Source of the DNA: Spirochaetota bacterium
GTDB lineage: Bacteria; Spirochaetota; UBA4802; UBA5550
DNA: 32,036 nt
Direction of reading: 5' to 3'
Assembly (NCBI GenBank): GCA_022709405.1
Contig: JAKLIV010000028.1
Coordinates: 1 to 32,036 of the forward strand
Position 1 is the stretch's first letter, and each line of letters opens with the position of its first letter. This document shows positions 1-7,541 of the stretch, piece after piece. A model generated the notes under the pieces. It did not search any database, had not been told where the DNA came from, and was given only the letters and a program-made list of their open reading frames with translations. Position numbers and translations under genes: made by a program.

Positions 1-1
1 A

Positions 2-37
2 ATCTACAACAGTAGAAATTTCAATGAACCATTAAAC
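2..37 (-). CRISPR. Leader-proximal direct repeat of a type V-A (Cas12a) CRISPR array
   Basis: On the minus strand, positions 37 to 2 form one 36-nt repeat beginning GTTTAATGG and ending AATTTCTACTGTTGTAGAT, the conserved 3' part of Cas12a direct repeats. The crRNA stem-loop TCTAC-TGTT-GTAGA lies at 3-16. The repeat points away from cas2 and its 3' end touches the window edge, so this is the first repeat after the leader and the spacers lie outside the window. Repeat number and spacers cannot be judged from here. Confidence 0.92.
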
Positions 38-180
38 CCATAGAATTGATTTTTTCAATGATTTATTGATAAAACATGCAATTTATATGAATTTTAAGGC
101 AAAAAACCGCTTTAAACCTGCCCAGATGGCCAGGTTTATACGGAAAAGTGATATTAAGACCGGGGTTTGCAATACGAGTT
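38..180 (-). promoter_or_regulatory. CRISPR leader between cas2 and the array
   Basis: This AT-rich spacer of about 140 bp separates the cas2 stop from the first repeat and is where the array leader and promoter must lie. It contains a dyad AAACCTG/CAGGTTT (114-120 and 131-137). On the minus strand a T-run follows it a few bases later, so it may end the cas transcript. The repeat-proximal 60 bp is almost pure A/T. I could not identify a clean -35/-10 pair. Its role as leader is inferred from position and orientation. Confidence 0.6.
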
Positions 181-456
181 CTATGTAATAATAATAAGGT
201 CTTCATCATCATTGCGGGCATATCCGAAACACGTCTTCTTGCAGTTGTCATCGAAGTGAAATATTATTACACTGTCGGTCTCATCGAAGCTTTTTTCAAA
301 ATTATTCGTTATTTCCGAAGTGATGATTTTCAATATCCTTTCACTGTTTTTAATCGCAAAGACTGAATACTGGAGACGGTAGCCGAATTTAACGAGAAAC
401 TTGGCAAACTTCGTCCGAATCCTGTTATTGCTGATGTCGTAGCTTACAATAAGCAT
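181..456 (-). CDS. cas2: CRISPR-associated endoribonuclease-fold protein Cas2
   Basis: The 91-residue product has the Cas2 ferredoxin-like start MLIVSYDIS, with the conserved Asp at position 7, followed by an amphipathic helix and the GYRLQYSVFAI strand typical of the family. In the adaptation complex a Cas2 dimer bridges two Cas1 dimers and holds the prespacer; nuclease activity is not needed for that. The gene starts 6 bp after the cas1 stop. Its Shine-Dalgarno site is poor, so translation is probably coupled to cas1. It is the last gene before the leader. Length is normal for the family and nothing looks broken. Confidence 0.95.
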   Translation of the reverse strand: MLIVSYDISNNRIRTKFAKFLVKFGYRLQYSVFAIKNSERILKIITSEITNNFEKSFDETDSVIIFHFDDNCKKTCFGYARNDDEDLIIIT

Positions 457-462
457 ATGCCG

Positions 463-1428
463 TCATGATATTCTAAAAATCGGGTAGTCATCAATTGGTT
501 TTCCCTTCATAAATGCCCGGTAGTAATTTCTGACATACAGAAACATGTCCTGTTTCCAATCAATCAATGGTTCCATCAGCCAGTTTACATATGGGAATGC
601 CTTCTTGCCGAATAGACGATACTGGTTCATGTATATGTCAAAATCATCATCATGGCATTGCCCGAGATTCAGCGCTTTCCTGATCCTTGCATCTATAAGC
701 GGCCTGAAGGGCTCAACTATATCGCACACAAGTGATTTTCTTTGATAAAACTGCCGGTGGTATACGCCGTTATAAAGATCAAAACCGTAAATATTCAACA
801 ATGCTTCAATAAAATTAAACAGCAATGTATAACCGATATCCATGAGGCAGTTGGTCATGTCATGCTTGACCCGGGGCCTGCGCGCCGTCCAGTTGAAATC
901 TTCAAACATATTTTGGAAATAAACCCTTGACGCGATGCCTTCAATACCAAGGATTCTTTTTAGATCATGATCCTGACCGGTCAGCTCATTACGATAATTC
1001 ACAAGCAATTCAATGCCATTCTTCAAGTTATCGCCTTTATGACGAATCGATTTAAGAACCGAGGTCTGGTTTTCGATCTTGTTGGAGACGATGTATTTAG
1101 CGATGTCATAACCGTCATATTCATACTGTTTCTTTCTTAATAAAACATTCCCTTCGGCCCCGGACGACCATACGCCATAAACCCTGAGCGAATAAGTCAT
1201 GAGAACTATAGAAAAGCCGAACCGCTCCGCTCGTTGCAAAAGGCCGCTTGTTATTGAAATATGCCCTGCAATGAAAATAGCGAAAAGCCTGTAGCATGTA
1301 GACTGGTGCTTGATCGAGCCATCAACATCGGTGATGATGATATTGTCATTTTTGAAACTTAGCTTTTCACCCCGGTTCAGAAAAGCGAATACGATCTGTT
1401 TTTCCTTGAAATCAGGTCCACTCATCAT
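463..1428 (-). CDS. cas1: CRISPR-associated endonuclease Cas1 (spacer integrase)
   Basis: Cas1 catalyses integration of new spacers at the leader end of the array. The frame is open to an ATG at 1446. The ATG at 1428 is preferred because it makes an ATGA overlap with the cas4 stop, the usual coupled arrangement; the product is then 321 residues. The metal-binding triad is visible as Glu in LGIEG (E163), His in GVYHRQF (H224) and Glu in DIVEPFRP (E239). An N-terminal beta domain precedes an all-helical catalytic domain, as in the family. It is not fused to Cas4 or a reverse transcriptase. With Cas2 and Cas4 next door the adaptation module looks complete. Confidence 0.96.
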   Translation of the reverse strand: MMSGPDFKEKQIVFAFLNRGEKLSFKNDNIIITDVDGSIKHQSTCYRLFAIFIAGHISITSGLLQRAERFGFSIVLMTYSLRVYGVWSSGAEGNVLLRKKQYEYDGYDIAKYIVSNKIENQTSVLKSIRHKGDNLKNGIELLVNYRNELTGQDHDLKRILGIEGIASRVYFQNMFEDFNWTARRPRVKHDMTNCLMDIGYTLLFNFIEALLNIYGFDLYNGVYHRQFYQRKSLVCDIVEPFRPLIDARIRKALNLGQCHDDDFDIYMNQYRLFGKKAFPYVNWLMEPLIDWKQDMFLYVRNYYRAFMKGKPIDDYPIFRIS

Positions 1429-1982
1429 ACATTCGACCTGTCGCAAAGAGGCTCATATATACAGCGTCCGCATTTTGCTTTGTTTGTCTGAAGGTAATTT
1501 TCAAGATCAAGGCTCATTATGTTCATGATCGTATTCTTAAAAGATTCACGCATATCAGTATCTTCATCAGGCAATTTTACCGGATAAATTTTATTATCAT
1601 CCATACTGTAAAATCTGAGTGAATTGACCCTGTACCCCATTTCACATAGACCGTAATATTGCCCATATAACTGAAAAACGTAGCCGTCATATATTTTTTC
1701 GATATGCTTCTTGCGCTCGGTCAGCAAACCCTCATCAACATCGAAAGTGTCAATCTTACCGCAAAGATTGTAGACCGTTGAATACACCTCGACGCCCTGC
1801 AATATGTTCTTTCTGGTTGAATAACGTTTTTCTTCAATCGCCTCATGCGCCTGTTTCCCTTCAACCTGCGGAAGCTCCTGATACAATCGAGTCGAAAGAC
1901 CCCCATATAACCAGTGATAATAAATCGACAAAGGACAAAATATAAAGTCGTTGAGATGCGATATTGGTATGTACAGTTCCAT
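1425..1982 (-). CDS. cas4: CRISPR-associated exonuclease Cas4 (RecB-type, Fe-S)
   Basis: The 185-residue product shows all Cas4 hallmarks: a first Cys in FIFCPLS (C16) and three more in CGRCIYEPLC (C171, C174, C180) that would hold a 4Fe-4S cluster. The RecB nuclease core residues are His in QAHEAIE (H46), Asp in GKIDTFD (D78) and Glu/Lys in LTERKK (E89, K91), followed by a QLYGQYY helix. In subtypes that carry it, Cas4 trims prespacers and selects those next to a proper PAM. The start codon lies one base after the cas12a stop, and the end overlaps cas1 by 4 bp, so the operon is tightly coupled. Confidence 0.95.
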   Translation of the reverse strand: MELYIPISHLNDFIFCPLSIYYHWLYGGLSTRLYQELPQVEGKQAHEAIEEKRYSTRKNILQGVEVYSTVYNLCGKIDTFDVDEGLLTERKKHIEKIYDGYVFQLYGQYYGLCEMGYRVNSLRFYSMDDNKIYPVKLPDEDTDMRESFKNTIMNIMSLDLENYLQTNKAKCGRCIYEPLCDRSNV

Positions 1983-1983
1983 C

Positions 1984-4900
1984 TCAATTCTTCATATTTC
2001 TTTCCTGTACGAAAGCAAACCATTCCTTGTTCATCATGCCCTTTTCTGTTTTGGGGAGCTTTCCGTCCCTTATGCCTTTTACTGTCATCATGCCCTTTAA
2101 AGCAATATGGTACGCTCCGTTTGCATCGGCATCAAGGGGCATGTTCTCGTCAGCTTTGCGGCTATCAAAGAAATTGCCGACTGGTGAAAGAATATAGTCA
2201 AATTCATTGCCCTTGTCGTCTTTCCCAGTATATCTCAGGGAAAATAAAACTTTCAGATTAAAGTAGAGCGATTTAAAGAAGCCCGCTTCTGTTTGCTCCA
2301 GTATTTTTTCTATGATATTTTCGCCGTTTTCATATTTCAAATGACCAAAAAGCAATTTCAGGTTTCGAGTTATATCATGGCATACATAACTCCTCGATCT
2401 GGCGTCATAGTAATACCTTTCATTACCGAAAGAGCAGACGGTCCATTTCGTTTTTCCGCCCGACCTGTCCGTAAACTTTTTGTAATCGAATGCAAATTCA
2501 AAATAGTCCCTGTCTTTATTGTATCTGATCGAATCGAACTTGCCGAAGAATTCTTTCGATTTATCAATATTTTCATAATAGGTATTAAACAGGTTAACAA
2601 AACCCGTTGCGGGGTCTATCTTCGACGTGTATCCTGCAGGAACATAAAAAAGAAATCCGCTCTGTTTGCCAAGCTTGTCAAAACTTTCAAATTCATCAGT
2701 GAGCTGATAGGCCTTTAAAACATACCCGGCATTCCCAGGCTTTTCATTTTTAAAAACAAGATAATTAAGCTTCTCTATCAGGGCCTTTTCAAATTTCTGG
2801 TACACCTGTTTTTCAATTTTAAATCTGCCCTTCTTGAAACCGAAATTCAGGTCTTCAAGTACAATTACTGCATTGTGTTTTATCATTAATTTGGCAAGCT
2901 CATGGATTATGTGAGACAGGTATCCGCTTTTTAATTCTTTGATGTTTTCAATAGCAGACCATTTTTTTCTGGCCTCGTCCCGCTCCTTTTCTTTCCGGTC
3001 AAGAAGATCGCGATAATCAGTCTTTTTTTCAACAATCGAACCATTCGATTCATAGCTGTTCTTTAGAACATTAAAAGTATCCTGCTCGATTATTCTCCCT
3101 CTGCCGTCTATAACCGAATAATAAAGCAGATGCCTTTCACCGCGATCTATGCCGATGAATTTTATATCGTCATTGTTTTCAAGAAATCTGTTAACTCTCT
3201 CATTAAATCTTTTTTCTCCCTGTGCCTTGAAATTAAGCGTTATCGGACAGTGAAAAAAGAATTTATCTTTACTGAATCTTCTGTCTTTGATGATATCATA
3301 CTCGAATGTGCTGTTTTTCTTGTTAAGGGGATTTTTACTATACAGCGCAGTACCGGCCTTGTGAACGACCCTGCTGTTTGCGTCTATTGATGCATGTCTG
3401 AAAAATATTTCCGCTTCTCCATTAAGCTTAACAACAACATCCTTCAGATTGTCTTCGTTGAATATTGCTTTCCAGTAAAGAGTGTGAAGATTGGGAGTGC
3501 CATTTATATTTTTCTTTTTTATTGATAAATCTTTATTATAAATTTCAAAGAGATATAATTCGCCCTTGCTTACTTTATCATCTATATATTTCGCTGATAC
3601 AGGCGTATAAGTCAGGGCATATCCTTGTTCTGCCACCTCATTGTAAAAACCGCTAACATCAGAGTATTTTTTTGTCGGCCTGAAATTGAAATTGAAATAA
3701 TTATTCCATTCTTCGTGTCTTTTTATAGATTCTTTGCAGAAATCTATCCATATATGCACGGACTCAATATCATCAGCCTCTTTCTTATATAATCCCTTAT
3801 CCCTAATCCTGATAATATCATCACCCGGAGCGAAGTATTCTATATTCTTCTCAGCAAAAAACACCTTAGGAAGCATCTTTGAAGGGTTTGGTAAAAGTTT
3901 ATAATTCATTTTTAAATAACAGTCTTCATTTTTTAGATCAAAGCCTGATGTGTTTTCCTTGGTTAATATCATGTTTGAACTTTTATCCATAACAGCAAGA
4001 TAGTATTTGCCTTCTCTTAATAATATCGCACTAAGATTATCTGTTTCTTTGTTAACATCCCAACCATCAAGCAGTGTTCCTTTATCAAAGTTTATTTTTA
4101 TCTTGTCAGTTGAATACGGCTTTTGGGTAAGCAAATTGCGGGTCTTATTATACACTGGTATTAAAAGACAAAGATCATTATAACTGTTATTGAACGGCTC
4201 ATAAAAATCCGAGTCCGCATTGTCTGTTTCTATGGGTTTACCCTTCTTTACCAGGTGAAACGGCTTGAGGAAATGAATCAGCTTCATAATGCTGTCGAGC
4301 AGGTTTTTTATTTTGTCAGTATCAGTTTTATTATCAGGTCTTTCATTGTTCACATTGAACTCGCCGCTCCTGATAACCGGTTCTGCTTCCTTGCGGCTTT
4401 CATTTATCTTATCAAAAATATTACCATCTGCATTGATGAAAGACTTAAAAAATAAACCAATGTCGGTTTGAGTAAAATCCTTTTCTTCAAGGTCGACAAG
4501 ATATTTATCTATGGAAGTCTGAATATCTTTCAAACTGAAAATATCACTCTTTAACCATTTTTCCCGTTCTTTTTTCCCCGAGATCTCGTTTTCAGAATAC
4601 TTTGTCATTGCCCGTTTAATAAAGCCCCAGTCTTTGAACATGAATTGGGAAATATCCGTAAGCGTAGTGTCATTCTTTATAAATATATATTCCATGTTTT
4701 CCGGTGTTATATGATTTTCAATAAAACTGCTTATTGCTCTAATATTTTTTGAATCAAGAATATTACACATATATTCATCAATTGTGTCGAGCATGTCTTT
4801 ATGGCTTTCAAACTTATCAATGACAAACTTGTCTTCGGTTTTGCTTAATATCTGCTTATACAATTTTGCCATTAACGGAAGGTCCTTTCCTTTTATATTA

Positions 4901-5769
4901 TGCTTCTGCCTGTAGAGGTTGATCTTCTGGTTTACCCCTGTTTTGTTCTGGTCGATCGAATCGCCTCCAATAATCCTGTTATAGTTATCTATACCGGTCT
5001 GGTTTAAAAATATCATAAAAGAGTCAGGTTTAAGGCTATTAGCTGATTCCTTTATTTCATTATAAAGCGACTTATGGTTTTTCTTTATATTTTCCAACCG
5101 CATGCAGTTGTCAAAATGCTTTATCATATTCTCATTGATAAGTCTGTAAGATATCGCCGTTCTCTGATCTTTTTTAGAGAACATATTATCGCGGTTTTGT
5201 TTTAAACCCTTGAAATAGGTCGTGAATTTATCAAAACTTTTCAATGTCTTTTCAGCATCTTCAAATTCTTCTTTCGATAATAGCTTGCCATCATATTTTT
5301 TCTTAAGCCAGTGCCATAGAAGCGGTTTTTTTAATTTATCATCTTTCCCTTTTGTATTAATGAGGCTGCTGTATTCATCAAGACCCTTTTCTTTTAATCT
5401 TTCATTGAATGCTTTTGCCGTTTTATCGCGTAGTTTCTTTTGAACTGTCTGAAATTCTTTTTTCTGTTTATCTCTATCCTGGGTTGGTTGTCTGGTTTTT
5501 TTGTAAACCTCGAATGCGTCTTTAATATCACGTTCCGTGAATATTTTCTGATCTAAAACATATGAAATAAAATCCCTGTAATAATCATCTAGTATCTTTT
5601 TCATTTTAACATATTCAAGGGCGCGTTTTTCATCTCGCCTGACAACATCACAGAGGGCCTTATTCTTAAAATCTTCTATTCTCTCAGCAGTCTCCCCCAC
5701 CGGCCGCAGCTCAAACCTGAGCGTTTTCGATAAAGAATAAAGATTGGTGAATTCAGATAAATTTTTCAT
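1984..5769 (-). CDS. cas12a: Type V-A CRISPR effector nuclease Cas12a (Cpf1)
   Basis: The 1261-residue protein is a crRNA-guided DNA nuclease. The N-terminus MKNLSEFTNLYSLSKTLRF is the Cas12a wedge start, followed by a long helical REC lobe. The single RuvC site is intact: D875 in GIDRGERH, E972 in LEDLNFGF and D1215 in DADANGAYH. The residues that process pre-crRNA in Francisella Cas12a (H843, K852, K869) have clear equivalents at H803, K812 and K828, so array processing should need no tracrRNA. The region around KLNGEAE and KFFFHCPIT matches Francisella Cas12a closely. An AAGGAG site lies 8 bp before the ATG. Length is normal, with no frameshift. Base composition is AT-richer than genes beyond 8 kb, which suggests transfer. 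A T-rich PAM is expected from the family but cannot be read here. Confidence 0.97.
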   Translation of the reverse strand: MKNLSEFTNLYSLSKTLRFELRPVGETAERIEDFKNKALCDVVRRDEKRALEYVKMKKILDDYYRDFISYVLDQKIFTERDIKDAFEVYKKTRQPTQDRDKQKKEFQTVQKKLRDKTAKAFNERLKEKGLDEYSSLINTKGKDDKLKKPLLWHWLKKKYDGKLLSKEEFEDAEKTLKSFDKFTTYFKGLKQNRDNMFSKKDQRTAISYRLINENMIKHFDNCMRLENIKKNHKSLYNEIKESANSLKPDSFMIFLNQTGIDNYNRIIGGDSIDQNKTGVNQKINLYRQKHNIKGKDLPLMAKLYKQILSKTEDKFVIDKFESHKDMLDTIDEYMCNILDSKNIRAISSFIENHITPENMEYIFIKNDTTLTDISQFMFKDWGFIKRAMTKYSENEISGKKEREKWLKSDIFSLKDIQTSIDKYLVDLEEKDFTQTDIGLFFKSFINADGNIFDKINESRKEAEPVIRSGEFNVNNERPDNKTDTDKIKNLLDSIMKLIHFLKPFHLVKKGKPIETDNADSDFYEPFNNSYNDLCLLIPVYNKTRNLLTQKPYSTDKIKINFDKGTLLDGWDVNKETDNLSAILLREGKYYLAVMDKSSNMILTKENTSGFDLKNEDCYLKMNYKLLPNPSKMLPKVFFAEKNIEYFAPGDDIIRIRDKGLYKKEADDIESVHIWIDFCKESIKRHEEWNNYFNFNFRPTKKYSDVSGFYNEVAEQGYALTYTPVSAKYIDDKVSKGELYLFEIYNKDLSIKKKNINGTPNLHTLYWKAIFNEDNLKDVVVKLNGEAEIFFRHASIDANSRVVHKAGTALYSKNPLNKKNSTFEYDIIKDRRFSKDKFFFHCPITLNFKAQGEKRFNERVNRFLENNDDIKFIGIDRGERHLLYYSVIDGRGRIIEQDTFNVLKNSYESNGSIVEKKTDYRDLLDRKEKERDEARKKWSAIENIKELKSGYLSHIIHELAKLMIKHNAVIVLEDLNFGFKKGRFKIEKQVYQKFEKALIEKLNYLVFKNEKPGNAGYVLKAYQLTDEFESFDKLGKQSGFLFYVPAGYTSKIDPATGFVNLFNTYYENIDKSKEFFGKFDSIRYNKDRDYFEFAFDYKKFTDRSGGKTKWTVCSFGNERYYYDARSRSYVCHDITRNLKLLFGHLKYENGENIIEKILEQTEAGFFKSLYFNLKVLFSLRYTGKDDKGNEFDYILSPVGNFFDSRKADENMPLDADANGAYHIALKGMMTVKGIRDGKLPKTEKGMMNKEWFAFVQERNMKN

Positions 5770-5777
5770 AACCTGCT

Positions 5778-5783
5778 CTCCTT
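5778..5783 (-). promoter_or_regulatory. Ribosome binding site of cas12a
   Basis: AAGGAG on the minus strand, 8 nt before the ATG at 5769, fixes the cas12a start. No convincing -35/-10 promoter was found between here and the palindrome at 5831. Confidence 0.75.
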
Positions 5784-5830
5784 GTTTATCATAGAATATT
5801 CTTCATTTCCATTTACTATTTTCTTTTACC

Positions 5831-5874
5831 TCCCCCCTGTGGGGACGTAGCGTGCTACGTCCCCACAGGGGGGA
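5831..5874. repeat. Perfect 44-bp REP-like palindrome upstream of cas12a
   Basis: Two 21-bp arms (5831-5851 and 5854-5874) are exact reverse complements around a 2-bp loop. The core is GGGGACGTAGC / GCTACGTCCCC. It lies 24 bp beyond the stop of the RAYT gene and about 60 bp before cas12a. The same core recurs inside the RAYT frame (6161-6184), and half-copies (CCCCTGT...GGGGA type) occur near 6124 and 6482. This fits a REP/BIME element mobilised by the neighbouring Y1-type protein. It has no trailing T-run, so it is not a textbook terminator. Confidence 0.8.
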
Positions 5875-5897
5875 TATACTGATCTCTTCCCTACTGG

Positions 5898-6455
5898 CTA
5901 CGCCCCCACATGCTTCTCCGCCCATTTCTTCACATTGTTCCTGATATACCGCCGCACATTTCTCAGTTCGTCCTGGTCCCTGATGATTCGGTCATAAAAC
6001 CTTGACTGCCATGCGAAACCTTTATGCCCGGCGTCCCTGCATCGTTTTGTCACGGCCGATTTATATGAGCGGATAATTACAGATAATGAACCAGCACTGG
6101 GCGATAATGGCGCGATTCCAATATCCCCTGTAGGGACGCAACTCATAACATCTCCCTTGTGGGGACGTAGCGCGCTACGTCCCCTACGGAAAATTTGGGT
6201 TGTATCCATTACAGATATATGAACAATACAATGCACATGGTCCGGCATAATACAGAATTCATCGATAAACACGTCCCTTCTGGTTTCACCGGTCTTCAGC
6301 AATTCCTGTTCGGCGATCATGCCCGGTTCGGACAGGACCATTTCACCATCGGTGATCTCACCGAAATACGGCTCCCGGTTTTTCGTACCAATGGTCACGA
6401 AATAATGACCCTCATTGCAGTAATCCCAGTTTTGCAACCGTAATGATCGATCCAC
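5898..6455 (-). CDS. REP-associated tyrosine transposase (RAYT, IS200-like Y1 family)
   Basis: The product belongs to the Y1 HUH transposase family tied to REP palindromes. The sequence shows the opening RSLRLQNWDYCNEGHYFVTI, the metal-binding HUH motif in IMPDHVHCIVHI and the catalytic Tyr in QSRFYDRIIRDQDEL, ending NVRRYIRNNVKKWAEKH. The frame is open to a TTG at 6539. I prefer the GTG at 6455, which has AAGGA 7 bp upstream and begins exactly at the conserved region, giving about 185 residues. The longer form would translate a half-palindrome (PTGDI). The linker between the HUH motif and the Tyr helix (around 6120-6190) is itself encoded by palindrome copies. It lies on the same strand as cas12a. 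Family membership is secure; activity is not shown. Confidence 0.87.
   Translation of the reverse strand: MDRSLRLQNWDYCNEGHYFVTIGTKNREPYFGEITDGEMVLSEPGMIAEQELLKTGETRRDVFIDEFCIMPDHVHCIVHISVMDTTQIFRRGRSALRPHKGDVMSCVPTGDIGIAPLSPSAGSLSVIIRSYKSAVTKRCRDAGHKGFAWQSRFYDRIIRDQDELRNVRRYIRNNVKKWAEKHVGA
6161..6184. repeat. REP-like palindrome inside the RAYT reading frame
   Basis: Arms of 11 bp, GGGGACGTAGC (6161-6171) and GCTACGTCCCC (6174-6184), are perfect around a 2-bp centre and match the core of the palindrome at 5831-5874. The copy is translated in frame as part of the linker between the HUH and Tyr motifs. Confidence 0.75.
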
Positions 6456-6620
6456 TGATAATTCCTTAAATTCGATAATATCCCCTGTGGGGAAGCCTGC
6501 AACTCCACAATACCGTACACCCGGACGTATTTTCCGCAAGAACTAAATGGAAAAAAATACCCATCTGCCCGTTGACTGCAACATGAAAACCGGGACACAG
6601 GCGAACTGGATCACAATACA

Positions 6621-6636
6621 ACCTAAGCGCTTAGGT
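6621..6636. repeat. 16-bp perfect palindrome
   Basis: ACCTAAGCGCTTAGGT reads the same on both strands. It lies about 165 bp upstream of the RAYT start in an otherwise empty stretch. It could be a protein-binding dyad or part of a mobile repeat; nothing else in the window copies it. Confidence 0.5.
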
Positions 6637-7090
6637 ATGACCCCGATACGCGCAGCCACTCAACGCCTGAAAAAGTCAGAAAATATCCTGGTATGCCCTG
6701 GGGAAATATCAATAAACTACATGATCTCTTAAAGAAAAGGTAGACCTCGAATGTCGAGGTTGGATATTTTTTCACCCTCCCCCTGCCTGTGCGAAGCCTA
6801 CCTTCAGGTACTCCCTCTATACCGGGGATAATGAAAGACGGCCACAGAGACGCAGAGGACACAGAGTTATGGATTTGCTGAAGATCCCATGCCACACTCT
6901 TCCCTGAATCCCGTCCGCCATCAGGTGGACACTGATCGGGCGTCTGTCTGAGCCGAAAGGAGCATAGCGACGTCGGCGAGTTTCGACCGGAGCCCCCGCC
7001 GGCAACTGACTAAGCCCAGGAAGGGCTTGTGCATGCGCGCCCATGGATGGGCAAAAAAGCGCTTGCTGGCGGCGCCTTTTTTTCGCCCTC

Positions 7091-7177
7091 CCCTTGTGGC
7101 GAGACAAAAAAGGGCGCTTTCCCCTCCGGTCCGAGGGGACCTTTCCCGCGCTTTTTAAAGCGCGACGCTTCATCCCT
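7091..7177 (+). repeat. Mosaic intergenic repeat, copy 1
   Basis: This block aligns with 8546-8633: both share CTTGTGGCGAGACAAAAAAG, a hairpin with loop CGGTCC, then CCCGCGCTTTTTAAAGCGC and a catccct tail. In this copy the CGGTCC loop is closed by CCCCTC/GAGGGG; in the other by TCCCC/GGGGA. A second hairpin is GCGCTTT-tt-AAAGCGC. Confidence 0.7.
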
Positions 7178-7528
7178 CTTCTGCCCCCTCCGGGGGTTAG
7201 GGGGATTTCTTGTTCTATTCCCCTTCTATTCATGTTTTAGGTATGTTCTACCTCGAAGAAAATGCGGGCCTCGGCGCTGCCCGGCGTAACAATTGCGAAT
7301 AAATGTTTACTGCCCGTGATGTTGATCCCGCCTAACAGGCTGCCGGGCGAATTCAGTGAAAAACCGAAAAATTCCGGTCTTGCAGAAAATTTTCAAATTT
7401 TTTTTCGCGTCCTGTAACCTTTCCCCGCGGCGGATGTATATACACGGATGCCTTCTGCGATTAACCCTCTGGTTAAACATTTCGCATGACGGCACGCGGG
7501 AGCTTATAAAGCCCCGTAACACAATCAC

Positions 7529-7535
7529 AAGGAGG
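7529..7535 (+). promoter_or_regulatory. Ribosome binding site deciding the start at 7542
   Basis: AAGGAGG lies 6 bp before the ATG at 7542, which selects this start over the upstream in-frame codon at 7356. Confidence 0.8.
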
Positions 7536-7541
7536 CCCACA

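Larger units (their letters stand above)
6540..7541. other. Gene-poor spacer with hairpin repeats
   Basis: No gene is supported here; open frames lack ribosome sites and family resemblance. Visible structures are a 16-bp perfect palindrome ACCTAAGCGCTTAGGT (6621-6636); a hairpin ACCTCGA-ATG-TCGAGGT (6744-6760) followed by a T-run; a cacagag-type repeat (about 6840-6866); a hairpin GCCCATGGATGGGC (about 7036-7049); the long mosaic repeat at 7091-7177; a CCCCCTCCGGGGG hairpin near 7187; and TTAACC-CTCT-GGTTAA (7461-7476) about 65 bp before the next gene, which could be an operator. Confidence 0.6.

Noticed and set aside
38..180. A tracrRNA or second small RNA next to the array
   Set aside because: Cas12a systems do not need one, the processing residues are intact, and no anti-repeat matching 2-37 was seen in the spacer.
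148..366. Plus-strand open frame opposite cas2 and the leader
   Set aside because: It overlaps the well-supported cas2 gene on the other strand, has no ribosome site and no family resemblance.
5831..5874. Palindrome as a terminator between RAYT and cas12a
   Set aside because: The stem is strong but no T-run follows on either strand, and the core recurs inside the RAYT gene, which fits a REP element better.
6547..6732. A 61-codon plus-strand frame followed by a hairpin and T-run
   Set aside because: No Shine-Dalgarno, no recognisable protein pattern, and it spans a palindrome; the hairpin at 6744 may be an unrelated repeat.
7029..7289. Plus-strand frames of 65-86 codons around the mosaic repeat
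   Set aside because: They translate hairpin repeat DNA; the composition is explained by the repeat, and no start signal is present.
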